A DNA stretch of 54,124 bases, taken from assembly GCA_023954715.1 (NCBI GenBank), contig JAGSHD010000021.1:1-54124 (forward strand). The letters run 5' to 3'. The stretch is from Candidatus Cloacimonadota bacterium. Its GTDB lineage: Bacteria > Muiribacteriota > UBA6191. Positions 7,946-16,638 of the stretch are shown here, one piece after another. Position numbers and translations under genes: made by a program. The notes below the pieces were generated by a model. That model searched no databases. It was not told the DNA's origin and saw only the letters and a program-made list of their open reading frames with translations. Positions within the stretch are counted from its first letter, which is position 1. Every line of letters starts with the position of its first letter.

Positions 7946-8877
7946 AATATTTGCTTATCTTATTAACTATATCCACAACATATTGTCAAAATTTAAAAAT
8001 AAAATTAAGTAATGTGTCTAAAAGCTTTGAATTTTATGGAAGTGTAGAGCCAAAGTATCAAAGTAAGCTATCTCCTTTAGTAGAAGGTCAAGTATTTAAA
8101 CGAAATGTGGAGATAGGTGACATAGTGCAAAAAGGGCAAGTTTTGTATGTCTTAGACCCTTACCCACAAAACTTTCAGCTATCCTCTGCAAACATTGAAA
8201 AAGGTCGTTTAGAAAATCGGTTAAAGTTTTTGAAACTAAAATTATCTAGGCGAGTAAAAAATGAAGAAGCATATACTGAAGAAATAGTTGAAGAAGTTCA
8301 GTTACAAGTCCAAGATACTTTGTTACAAATTCAAGCAATTGAAACCAAAATTGATCTTTTAAAGGAAGCTTTAGCAAAAAAAGAAATCAAAGCACCTTAT
8401 GACGGGGTGGTTTTAGAGTATTACAAAGATCCCGGTGAATTTAGTCCTATTGGTAATCCAATACTTAATATGGTCTCAATAAAAAATAACTTTATTAAAG
8501 TACTTATGAATAGGTTACACGCAAAGCTACTAAAGAAGAAGCAAGTAGTATCACTTATGACAGATGATAAGATGTTTGAAGGTAAGGTCATGAGGATACA
8601 CCCTAGTGAAGATAAAAACCACATGAGGACAGTGGACATGAAAAGTTCATTTAGTGACGAATTAGTTGTTAACCAAGTGGTAAAAGTAAAGGTTCAGATG
8701 AATAAGAAGGTCGTAAAAATACCAAGAGAGTTTGTAAAAAACATTCATGGATTTTCTACTATTAAGGTAAAGTTAAAAGATTCAAGCTCTTTAAAGAGAG
8801 TTTTAGGAGACTTTGTGTTTGATGATTTTGTAAGTGAAAACTTGGCTCTTGAAGGATTAATACTAGAAAGATTTTAA
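7942..8877 (+). CDS. RND efflux periplasmic adaptor (membrane fusion protein)
   Basis: This HlyD/AcrA-type adaptor bridges an inner-membrane RND pump to an outer-membrane channel. A signal peptide (MKYLLILLTISTTYC) precedes the first lipoyl half (LSPLVEGQVFKRNVEIGDIVQKG, about residues 48-70). A short coiled-coil hairpin (about 90-150) comes next, then the second lipoyl half (IKAPYDGVVLEYYKDPGEF) and beta-barrel and membrane-proximal parts. At 311 residues it is on the short side for the family. The cysteine ending the hydrophobic stretch could be a lipobox, but its context is weak. It overlaps the upstream gene by 4 bases and ends one base before the pump gene, so the three genes are co-transcribed. 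Confidence 0.9.
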   Translation: MKYLLILLTISTTYCQNLKIKLSNVSKSFEFYGSVEPKYQSKLSPLVEGQVFKRNVEIGDIVQKGQVLYVLDPYPQNFQLSSANIEKGRLENRLKFLKLKLSRRVKNEEAYTEEIVEEVQLQVQDTLLQIQAIETKIDLLKEALAKKEIKAPYDGVVLEYYKDPGEFSPIGNPILNMVSIKNNFIKVLMNRLHAKLLKKKQVVSLMTDDKMFEGKVMRIHPSEDKNHMRTVDMKSSFSDELVVNQVVKVKVQMNKKVVKIPREFVKNIHGFSTIKVKLKDSSSLKRVLGDFVFDDFVSENLALEGLILERF

Positions 8878-8878
8878 G

Positions 8879-11800
8879 ATGATCGCATACTTCGTAAAGA
8901 ACCGTGTTTTAACTAATTTATTATTTATATTTTTCTTAACATTAGGTTTTAACTCCTTTATAAGTTTACCTCGAGAAGCTTTTCCAGAAATGTCTTTTGG
9001 TACAGTAATTATTACTACCGTATGGCCAGGAGCAAATCCTAGTGATGTAGAAAAACAAATTACAATTCCCCTAGAAGAAAAATTAAGTGAAATCGAAAAT
9101 ATTTATCGATTTACATCGAATTCGATGTATGGATTTTCTAAGTTAAGTATTAAATTTGATGAAGACTTAAATGAGTCGGACTATCTACGTCTGTATACAG
9201 AAGTACAAAACAAAATGGGAGAAATCAATGTTCTTCCACAAAACTCACGAGCACCAATAACATCGTTTGTAAAGGTTCAAGACTGGAAACCAGCTATAAA
9301 GCTATCTGTGTCAGGTATCGTTGATGAAGGTATTTTAAAGCGTACAGCAAAAGATTTAAAGCGCAAGTTATTAAAATTAAATGGAGTCCAAAATGTCGAT
9401 CTAAATGGAGTTCGAGATGATCAAATTCATATAGAAATTAACAAAGAAAAAATGCATCAATATGGTATTAACTTTTATGAACTTCACAATAAATTGAGTC
9501 GGCGCGGTAAAAACTATTTAGCGGGTACAATTACCACTAGAGAAGATAATTTTTTAGTAAGAACAAAGAGCGAATACGAATCAATACAAGACATTGAAAA
9601 AATTATCATAAAGTCGAACAAGGACGGCACTAAGGTATACCTTAAAGATATCGCCAATTGTAAACATGGGTTTGAAGAAGCACGAATTTTTCAAAAAAGA
9701 GATTCTCACCAGGCTATAGTTTTATCGGTAAAAAAACCGGCAAATGTAAATACATTAACTTTGGTTCCGAAAGTGCGTGCGTTGGTGGATGAATATTCTA
9801 AAACAATTGAAAAAGATATCAAAATAATGACTTTTGATGATAGTTCAATCAGTATTCATCGACGATTGAAAGTACTTTCTGACAACTTGAGTTTAGGGAT
9901 GATTTTTGTTGCCATTATTTTATGGTTATTCATGGGTTTGAAAAACTCTGTTTTAGCTTTGATTGGCATACCTTTTAGTTTCTTAACTGGTTTTGTGTTT
10001 ATGGAGATGTGGGGTATAACGATTAATGAAATATCTATTTTTTCATTAGTGATTGTGTCTGGAATGGTAGTAGACGATGCTATTGTAATTTTAGAGAATA
10101 TGGTATCTCATCATAATCAAGGAAAGACGATTTTTAATGCTGCTATTGATGGAGCAAGTCAGGTGTTTTTTCCTATTGTAGCCAGTACCCTAACCACAGT
10201 AAGCGCCTTTTTGCCTATGGTGATTATGACGGGTGAAATGGGGAGAGTCATGATCTTAATTCCCATAACTGTAGCTTTCATATTACTAGCCTCATTTGTT
10301 GAAGCTTTTTTAATGTTACCTTGTCACTTTGTAGAGTTAAGCAAAGTTTTACAGTATTTTAACTTAGATACAAAAGAAGCAAAAAAAAGCTTAATTTGGA
10401 TAAAGTTAGAGGGTTATTTAGAGCGAGTATTAAGATCATTTTTAAAGAAACCAATTTTCTCAGTGATCATATTTAGTGTATTTTTTGTGGCAATAGCCAC
10501 TTCTCCTTATATTTTAAGAAATAAAAAACCTAAAATTGAGTTGTTTCCTTCGGATGTCATTGAATTTAGTGTTGACGTACAATTTGAAAAGTCTACCTCA
10601 GTTGATGATGCTCTAAAGTTATCTAGTCCTATTGAGAGAGATATCAGAAGATTTTTGAAAGAAGACATTTTAAATTTGACCTCTGTTGTAGGAGCTATGT
10701 TTACTGCTAGTTACGAATGGATAGATGCAGAGAACTTAGCTCAGATAAAAGTAGAGTTAGATAATAGTAAAGTAAAACAAGTAAAAGTGGATCAAAAAAT
10801 TACAGATTTAAGAGAACACTTAAGGTCAAAAACTTATAAAGGTGTAAACTCTTTTCAAGTAGTTAAAGTAGGAGATGGACCTAGGATTGGTCGACCGGTT
10901 GCCATTCGTCTTTTAGCTAACGATTATGACGCGATTGCTCCTTATGCTCAACAAATATATAAGAAATTATTAAACACCGAAGGTTTAGAAAACATTGAAA
11001 TGGATTTAAGAAGCGGTAAACCTAGGTTGGATGTAATTGTCAATGAAGAAAAAGCTGCTCTATATCAAATAGAACCAGATGAAATTGCGCAACAAGTAAG
11101 TATGGCAGTTGATGGTGTCATAGTAGGTTTGAGCCACTGGAACCAAGAAGAAGTATGGGTAAAATTAAAGTTTAAGGATGACCCTAGCCCTGCTATAGAT
11201 CAAATTAAAAACCTTTATATTTACAATAAAACAGGCCAAAGACTTTACTTGTCGGATGTAGCTACAATTAAAGTTTATCATGGTCATTTAAAGCTCCAAC
11301 GCTTTGATCAACAATCTTCTATTCAAATAACGGCCGGACTGAGTTCCACCACCGAAATGAGTTCAATTGATATTAACTTGAAGCTAAAAAAGTATTTAAA
11401 GGACCTTTTAGAAGACAACTCACAAATTAGCTTTAGCCTAGGAGGAGAGTTTGAAGAGACTAATAAATCTCTAAGTTCATTAATGCGTGCTTTTTTAATA
11501 GCAGCCTTTTTGATGTTTGCAATCTTAGCAACTCAGTTTCAAAGTTTTAGTCAACCTATTTTGATTATGCTATCCATACCTTATGCTTTTATAGGAGTAT
11601 TGTTAGGAATGGGGATCTATGATTTGCCTTTTACGATGCTGTGTTTTATTGCGATGGTAGGTTTAGCTGGAGTTGTTGTGAATGATACTATTGTTTTGAT
11701 CGACTTTATAAATAAGCTGCGCAAGAAAATGGATCTAAATGAAGCGATTATTGAGGGTACAAAATCAAGAGTTCGGGCAATTTGTTTGACTACAATTACT

Positions 11801-11992
11801 ACTATTATGGGGTTACTACCCGTTGTTTTAGAATATGGTGGAAAATCTACCATTTGGCAGCCGATGGCTGTTGCTATGTGTTTTGGAATATTATCTGCTA
11901 CTTTTTTAACTTTATTGTTTGTGCCGAGTATCTATTACATTCATGCAAATATTGAATCCAAACTAAGTAATCTTTTATTTAAATCGTCTTGA
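8879..11992 (+). CDS. RND efflux pump inner-membrane transporter (AcrB/HAE1-like)
   Basis: A proton-driven exporter, expected to act as a trimer. Its 1037 residues match family size, and it has the usual two repeats of six membrane segments with large periplasmic loops. Key features are the N-terminal helix followed by PREAFPEM and VWPGANPSDVEKQI, the TM4 proton-relay aspartates in GMVVDDAIVILENM, and the second-half equivalent AGVVVNDTIVLIDF. Substrate cannot be told from sequence; the paired acidic residues in TM4 favour the HAE1/multidrug type over simple metal exporters. No outer-membrane channel gene follows, so the pump probably uses a TolC-like protein encoded elsewhere. Confidence 0.93.
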   Translation: MIAYFVKNRVLTNLLFIFFLTLGFNSFISLPREAFPEMSFGTVIITTVWPGANPSDVEKQITIPLEEKLSEIENIYRFTSNSMYGFSKLSIKFDEDLNESDYLRLYTEVQNKMGEINVLPQNSRAPITSFVKVQDWKPAIKLSVSGIVDEGILKRTAKDLKRKLLKLNGVQNVDLNGVRDDQIHIEINKEKMHQYGINFYELHNKLSRRGKNYLAGTITTREDNFLVRTKSEYESIQDIEKIIIKSNKDGTKVYLKDIANCKHGFEEARIFQKRDSHQAIVLSVKKPANVNTLTLVPKVRALVDEYSKTIEKDIKIMTFDDSSISIHRRLKVLSDNLSLGMIFVAIILWLFMGLKNSVLALIGIPFSFLTGFVFMEMWGITINEISIFSLVIVSGMVVDDAIVILENMVSHHNQGKTIFNAAIDGASQVFFPIVASTLTTVSAFLPMVIMTGEMGRVMILIPITVAFILLASFVEAFLMLPCHFVELSKVLQYFNLDTKEAKKSLIWIKLEGYLERVLRSFLKKPIFSVIIFSVFFVAIATSPYILRNKKPKIELFPSDVIEFSVDVQFEKSTSVDDALKLSSPIERDIRRFLKEDILNLTSVVGAMFTASYEWIDAENLAQIKVELDNSKVKQVKVDQKITDLREHLRSKTYKGVNSFQVVKVGDGPRIGRPVAIRLLANDYDAIAPYAQQIYKKLLNTEGLENIEMDLRSGKPRLDVIVNEEKAALYQIEPDEIAQQVSMAVDGVIVGLSHWNQEEVWVKLKFKDDPSPAIDQIKNLYIYNKTGQRLYLSDVATIKVYHGHLKLQRFDQQSSIQITAGLSSTTEMSSIDINLKLKKYLKDLLEDNSQISFSLGGEFEETNKSLSSLMRAFLIAAFLMFAILATQFQSFSQPILIMLSIPYAFIGVLLGMGIYDLPFTMLCFIAMVGLAGVVVNDTIVLIDFINKLRKKMDLNEAIIEGTKSRVRAICLTTITTIMGLLPVVLEYGGKSTIWQPMAVAMCFGILSATFLTLLFVPSIYYIHANIESKLSNLLFKSS

Positions 11993-12126
11993 AGTGGGAC
12001 TACTTCTAAACTTAGAGTCAGCTAACATTGGGAGCTATAGAAACAAAATGTAAGTTTTTGAACAAAAGAGTTAAAAAGTCAGCCATTTATAGCTTGAGTT
12101 GAAATTTTGTTGGATTAATATAATTT

Positions 12127-12246
12127 GGGCACTTTACAAGGAATTGTGAATCTCGTTACAATAGCTTTAGTTCCATAGTTGTTAATTCCTATTATTTGAT
12201 TTAATCAAAATTTGGCAGGCCACTTATGTGGTTTGCCCCTTTTTTG
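12127..12246 (+). ncRNA. Possible small RNA or leader ending in a terminator
   Basis: The gap after the RND operon has a TATAAT-like box near 12120 and ends in an intrinsic terminator. Between them are short complementary segments (AGGAATT with AATTCCT, and TTTGATT with AATCAAA). This could be an independent short RNA, an attenuator for the following gene, or merely the 3' UTR of the RND operon. No known RNA family is recognised. Confidence 0.25.
12214..12246 (+). terminator. Intrinsic terminator before the secreted-protein gene
   Basis: GGCAGGCCAC and GTGGTTTGCC pair (with two G-U pairs) around a TTAT loop and are followed by CCTTTTTT. It overlaps the most upstream possible ATG of the next gene (12226), which rules that start out in practice. 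Confidence 0.8.
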
Positions 12247-12270
12247 AATCATATGACCCTTGGGTATTTG

Positions 12271-13092
12271 ATGTATAGATTATTTATATTGCTAGTTAGT
12301 TTTACGTTCCATTTGCAAGCTAGCACTTTGAGTGACTTAAGTGTATCTAAACCAGCGGGTAAATATACTACTCCAATTTTGCTTGATTTTTCTATATCAT
12401 CACCAAATCGTTTTATGATTACTGTTAATGATGATCCTACGATCCAAGAGGCAAAGAGTTTTCCATGTCCCTATGCAATTTCAAACAAATGTAGTTTTGT
12501 TGTAGCTAGAAGTACTAGTTTAAATGTACGAGTATGTGGGGATAATTTAACTCCAATGGACTGTTTGTATCAATTTGATAGTATTTCAAATTTTAGTTAC
12601 CAGATCGAGACAAGTACCATTAAACCAAGTTATGAGTCTACAGAGCTCCCTGATAAGTTTTCGTGGAAACACACTTATGATTTTAAAGTTACTAATAAAC
12701 CACCCGATACGGATGAATATACTGTAAAAACGTATTTAGAAATACAGGGTTTGTCTGTTGGAGCCTTTGGTGAAGTTAAAGATGGCTATGCTGATTTTTT
12801 TAGTATCAAGCGACCTCCATGCGGAATTGGAAAAGTAAGCACTAGAAGAGCTGCATACCTCTATTACTCTCTACTTCCCAAAGGACAAAGTATAAATAGA
12901 GATGCAATGATTTTACGAAGCTCTTACAAACGTTTTGATGTGATAAAAAATCAACCATGGACGGGTTGGATCCAGAAGTTTTATATTAACACTTCTGGGG
13001 CTAGTAACTCAGCTTGGTGTAAGCCTTTTTATGAAGGTCGAATTTTCGATTATGATGAAGAGACTCGTCTAGAAGTACCAAAACAAAATTAA
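12271..13092 (+). CDS. Secreted protein with chitobiase C-terminal-like domain
   Basis: A signal peptide (MYRLFILLVSFTFHLQAS) leads into a domain that begins LSDLSVSKPAGKYTTPILL and continues with short beta strands. This resembles the Ig-like chitobiase/hexosaminidase C-terminal domain (CHB_HEX_C), usually an accessory surface domain. The remaining about 150 residues are unassigned and include four cysteines that may form disulphides (CGIG, WCKPF and others). I chose ATG 12271 because the two earlier in-frame ATGs lie in or beside the terminator hairpin and would add a stretch before the signal peptide; GGG sits about 10 bases upstream. Likely periplasmic or exported; role unknown. Confidence 0.55.
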   Translation: MYRLFILLVSFTFHLQASTLSDLSVSKPAGKYTTPILLDFSISSPNRFMITVNDDPTIQEAKSFPCPYAISNKCSFVVARSTSLNVRVCGDNLTPMDCLYQFDSISNFSYQIETSTIKPSYESTELPDKFSWKHTYDFKVTNKPPDTDEYTVKTYLEIQGLSVGAFGEVKDGYADFFSIKRPPCGIGKVSTRRAAYLYYSLLPKGQSINRDAMILRSSYKRFDVIKNQPWTGWIQKFYINTSGASNSAWCKPFYEGRIFDYDEETRLEVPKQN

Positions 13093-13143
13093 ATCTCCAA
13101 GTAAGTAAAATACAATGTCTTTCCTTTAATAATTTTGTGACAT

Positions 13144-13159
13144 CTACTATACTTAGTAG
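13144..13159. promoter_or_regulatory. Palindrome overlapping a -10-like box
   Basis: CTACTA and TAGTAG form a perfect 6-bp inverted repeat around TACT; the centre overlaps a TATACT box about 24 bases before a small ORF. It could be an operator or just the promoter -10. Part of the same string occurs near 2254 before the FapA gene. Confidence 0.3.
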
Positions 13160-13182
13160 TAGCTAAAATAAAAAGGTAAAGT

Positions 13183-13347
13183 ATGTTTGTAAAAACTAAA
13201 TTTATATGGGTATTATTCTATTTTTTTATCTTGACTATTAGGACATCGAACTTACTCAGCAGTGAATCAACTCTGGATTTAAAAGGTACTTTACTTAACT
13301 ATAGCCCTTTGAACTTTTTCTTGATTTTTTGGTTATATGATGAATAA
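13183..13347 (+). CDS. 54-residue membrane peptide upstream of the hybrid kinase
   Basis: ATG 13183 follows AAAGGTAAAGT, a good ribosome site. The product has a hydrophobic N-terminus (FIWVLFYFFILTI) and a second hydrophobic stretch near the C-terminus (LNFFLIFWLY). It ends 13 bases before the hybrid kinase and is probably in its operon. It may be a small regulatory or sensor partner of the kinase, or a relic. No family is recognised. Confidence 0.45.
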   Translation: MFVKTKFIWVLFYFFILTIRTSNLLSSESTLDLKGTLLNYSPLNFFLIFWLYDE

Positions 13348-13360
13348 TTGGATCTGTTAA

Positions 13361-16132
13361 ATGAAAAATAGGGTTGGCTTTTCATTACCATTAAAAATAA
13401 CAATTATCTCATTAGTTTTAACATTGTTGGGTATGTCTGCATTATCTATAGAAATCTATAATTATGCAGACAAGGTTTTACAAAAAAACGCTTTGCAATC
13501 TTTATCACATAAAGTGGAGAGAGAAATACTTGATTTTAAAAATACACTACAAACCATTCAAGAAGATGCTCTATTTTTAACCGAGTCTCCCTCTATTATG
13601 GGTTTAGGGAAATCTCTCAACGATGATTTTTTTGATAATCAAGAGAATACAAGTTATGAAGTATGGAGAGAAAGGGTAGAAAGTACACTCCAAACAGTAT
13701 TAATTCAACGTAAGTCCTACAGAGAGCTAAGATTAATTTCTGATTCAGGTGACGAAATCGTTCGTATAGTTCGTGAAGATAATGAAGTTAAAAAGTTTAG
13801 CCTTGATGAACTTCAAAATAAAAAGCATCGAGACTTTTTTCGTAAAGGAAGTGTCTTATCTAAGGGTGAGTTGATGACCTCCAACATTTCATTGAACAAG
13901 GAGTATGGTAAGATTACTTATCCATTGTCTCCAATGATTCGAGTGGTGGCTCCTGTTTACGATATAGATCAAGGATTATTTGCTATAATTGTCATCAACA
14001 TTGAATTGAATAAAATGGCTTCTGATTTAAACTCTTCACCCGACGGAATATTTTATTTTATATGTAATGAAAAAGGAGATTATCTATTTCACCCCGATGC
14101 TAAAAAAGCAATGTCCTTTGAGTTTGGTAAAAAGTCTACAGTTCAACATGATTATGACCTTGCATGGGACTCAATAACAAAGAAAACAATGATCTCAAAA
14201 TCAGGGGAGATCGATACTTTTATTTTACCAAAGAAAAAAACAGGGTTGAGTTTACACTATTTAAATATCGACAGTCTTCAAAAGGATAAATTTATTGTGA
14301 TTGGTGCTGCGGAGCAACTGTCCCACCTTATGCTTGAGTCGACTCAGCTTAAAATGAAATTATATGGAATAGTATCTATTTTGATCATCATTTTATCCTT
14401 TATCACCTTTTTACTTGTTAGGAAAATAATGAGGCCTATTGTGCAGCTTATAAATGCAGTGAATCAGTTAAATCAGGGTTTAGTGGTTGATATACCAATG
14501 GGTGGTACAGATGAAATTGCAGTTTTAGCCAAATCTTTTCAACAATTGTTTGAAAAGCAAAATCAGTCCAAAGAAGTAATAGAAACTAGCCACAAGAGCT
14601 TGGAAGACGCTTTAGAGCAAGCTGAAGTTGCAACAAAAACTAAAAGTCAGTTTTTAGCTAATATGAGCCATGAAATTAGAACACCACTCAATGGTATATT
14701 AGGTATTACAGAGTTAGTTTTAAAAACAAAATTAAACGATGCTCAAAAAGAAGATCTTCAAATTGTAATGTCATCAAGTCAGACTTTAATGAAAGTTTTA
14801 AATGATCTGTTAGATCATTCAAAAATAGAATCAAATCAACTTGAATTATGTTTTGAAGAGTTTGACTTAAATGAACTACTCCAACAAGTATACAAATTAT
14901 ATACGATAAAGATAGATCAAACCAAAGTGAAGTTTGAATGTGAAAGTAGTTATCAATCGAAAAATCTTATAGTAGGAGATGTGGATCGCTTAAAACAAGT
15001 TTTAATGAATCTTGTAAATAATGCTATTAAATTTACAGGGTCAGGTGAAGTTATTTTAAAAGTTGAAACGGTCTCAGAAAGCGATAATGAAGTTAGATTA
15101 AGGTTTTCTGTAAGTGATACTGGTATAGGAATTACTGAAGAAGATCAAACCAAATTATTTACTGAATTTTCACAGGTAGATGCATCTATTTCAAGGAAAT
15201 ATGGGGGCACAGGATTGGGCTTATCTATCGTTAAAAGTTTGATCTCTTTGATGTCTGGTGAGGTAACTGTAGTTAGCAAAATAAACGAAGGATCAACTTT
15301 TTCCTTTGCATTGGACTTTGAAAAGTCTAAAAATACATCTATAGTTAAAAATGAAACAAGTCATCTTATAAGATCTTGTCAAAGCAAAATTACAAGTGAG
15401 ACGCGAGTTTTGGTTGTAGAAGATGACTTGATCAATCAAAGAGTGATTTTAGGCATGTTAAATGAAATTGGATTCGAAAAAGTTGAATTTGCAAATGATG
15501 GATACGAGGCTTTGGAATTGTTTGAAGAAAGTAAATATAATCTTATATTTATGGATTTACAACTACCAAAGTTAAGCGGTCTAGAAACAACAAAACTAAT
15601 TAGAAGTGTAGAAGTAAATAGTTTGACACCAATTATCGCCTTAACTTCAGATGTGTTAGCAGATAAAATGCTTAGTTGTAAACAAGTTGGAATGAATGAT
15701 TTTATATCAAAACCAATCAATAGTACGAAGTTATTAATGGTAGCTGATCGTTTGTTAGATTGTAAGATAGATGATACATGGAGTTCAACGGATTTTGTAG
15801 ACCACAATAAGTATGGCAGTTCAGACAGCCTAGAGCTTAATACTGATGATATTTTGGCTATGTTTATTGATGATTTTCCTAATCGATTAGAAAAGCTAGC
15901 TTCATTAATAGAAGATAATAATACAAGTGTATTGATACATAGCTTACAGAACTTAAGAGGAATTTGTGTCAATTTAGGGTTAATTGAATTCAGTCAGTAT
16001 GTATCAAAGTTTGAAGAGAAGGTATCTAATGGTGAAAAGATAGATTCTCATACTATGGCTGAGCAATTTAATAATCATATTACTCATATAAAAGAAGAAA
16101 TAAAGTTTAGCAATAGTAGTTTAAATATCTGA
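13361..16132 (+). CDS. Hybrid sensor histidine kinase (Cache-HAMP-HisKA-HATPase-REC-HPt-like)
   Basis: Inner-membrane kinase. A TM helix (about residues 10-30) leads into a large periplasmic sensor (30-330) of double-Cache type ([20 protein letters not shown]). A second TM helix (333-353) and HAMP follow. HisKA has [18 protein letters not shown] with His437, and the ATPase has [14 protein letters not shown] and GGTGLGLS. The receiver (about 682-797) has VEDD, phosphorylatable Asp732 in FMDLQLP, and Lys784 in SKPI. The C-terminal domain (about 828-915) looks like HPt, but its active motif reads LQNLRG where AHxLKG is expected, so the usual phospho-His is replaced by Gln; a nearby His860 is out of register. 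Final phosphotransfer may therefore differ or be lost. No regulator is adjacent. Confidence 0.9.
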   Translation: MKNRVGFSLPLKITIISLVLTLLGMSALSIEIYNYADKVLQKNALQSLSHKVEREILDFKNTLQTIQEDALFLTESPSIMGLGKSLNDDFFDNQENTSYEVWRERVESTLQTVLIQRKSYRELRLISDSGDEIVRIVREDNEVKKFSLDELQNKKHRDFFRKGSVLSKGELMTSNISLNKEYGKITYPLSPMIRVVAPVYDIDQGLFAIIVINIELNKMASDLNSSPDGIFYFICNEKGDYLFHPDAKKAMSFEFGKKSTVQHDYDLAWDSITKKTMISKSGEIDTFILPKKKTGLSLHYLNIDSLQKDKFIVIGAAEQLSHLMLESTQLKMKLYGIVSILIIILSFITFLLVRKIMRPIVQLINAVNQLNQGLVVDIPMGGTDEIAVLAKSFQQLFEKQNQSKEVIETSHKSLEDALEQAEVATKTKSQFLANMSHEIRTPLNGILGITELVLKTKLNDAQKEDLQIVMSSSQTLMKVLNDLLDHSKIESNQLELCFEEFDLNELLQQVYKLYTIKIDQTKVKFECESSYQSKNLIVGDVDRLKQVLMNLVNNAIKFTGSGEVILKVETVSESDNEVRLRFSVSDTGIGITEEDQTKLFTEFSQVDASISRKYGGTGLGLSIVKSLISLMSGEVTVVSKINEGSTFSFALDFEKSKNTSIVKNETSHLIRSCQSKITSETRVLVVEDDLINQRVILGMLNEIGFEKVEFANDGYEALELFEESKYNLIFMDLQLPKLSGLETTKLIRSVEVNSLTPIIALTSDVLADKMLSCKQVGMNDFISKPINSTKLLMVADRLLDCKIDDTWSSTDFVDHNKYGSSDSLELNTDDILAMFIDDFPNRLEKLASLIEDNNTSVLIHSLQNLRGICVNLGLIEFSQYVSKFEEKVSNGEKIDSHTMAEQFNNHITHIKEEIKFSNSSLNI

Positions 16133-16146
16133 CTTTAAGTTTATCA

Positions 16147-16530
16147 ATGCTTTTTATAACCTCATTGAATAGGTTTGCAAGTTTATCATTGCTGTTTGTA
16201 GGGGTAATATTAGTGGCAATTATTGGTAACGCAGTGGAACACTCTACAGCAATCATGGTTACTTATAAAAATAAAATGGACTTGTCATTACATATAGCTG
16301 TTGGAGCTAGCTTACAAATTGTTTTATTTGTTGTGCCTGTACTGGTTTTTTGTAGTTAGTGGTTTGCTCATTCCATGAATTTTGTATTTACTCTAATGGA
16401 AGTGGTTGCGATTTTTGTCTCCGTTATAGCACTAAATATGATAATTACTGATGGAGAAACAAACTGGATGCAAGGAGTTATGCTTTTAGCCGTATACTCT
16501 ATCTTAGGAATTTGTTTCTTTTATTTGTAG
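16147..16530 (+). pseudogene. C-terminal remnant of a CAX/ChaA Ca2+/H+ exchanger
   Basis: The frame reads [20 protein letters not shown] and [20 protein letters not shown], the second alpha-repeat of CaCA/CAX cation-proton exchangers (GNAxEH signature). A TAG at 16357-16359 interrupts it. The same frame then continues with family-like sequence (WFAHSMNFVFTLMEVVAIFV, DGETNWMQGVMLLAVYSI) to a stop at 16528. The first repeat, some 250 residues, is missing; the hybrid kinase ends only 14 bases upstream. This is a truncated gene with a nonsense mutation, unlikely to transport ions. The conservation after the stop points to recent decay. Confidence 0.85.
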
Positions 16531-16638
16531 ATACAAATGTTTATAGACCAATAGTTTTATAATAAGGTTTTCATATAGTAAAATATCAACAATATTTTAG
16601 TGACACAGCTTTAAGACCTACAGGATGGATTTACTTCT

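Noticed and set aside
12226..12270. Longer start for the secreted protein at ATG 12226
   Set aside because: It lies within an intrinsic terminator hairpin and would put a non-signal extension before a good signal peptide.
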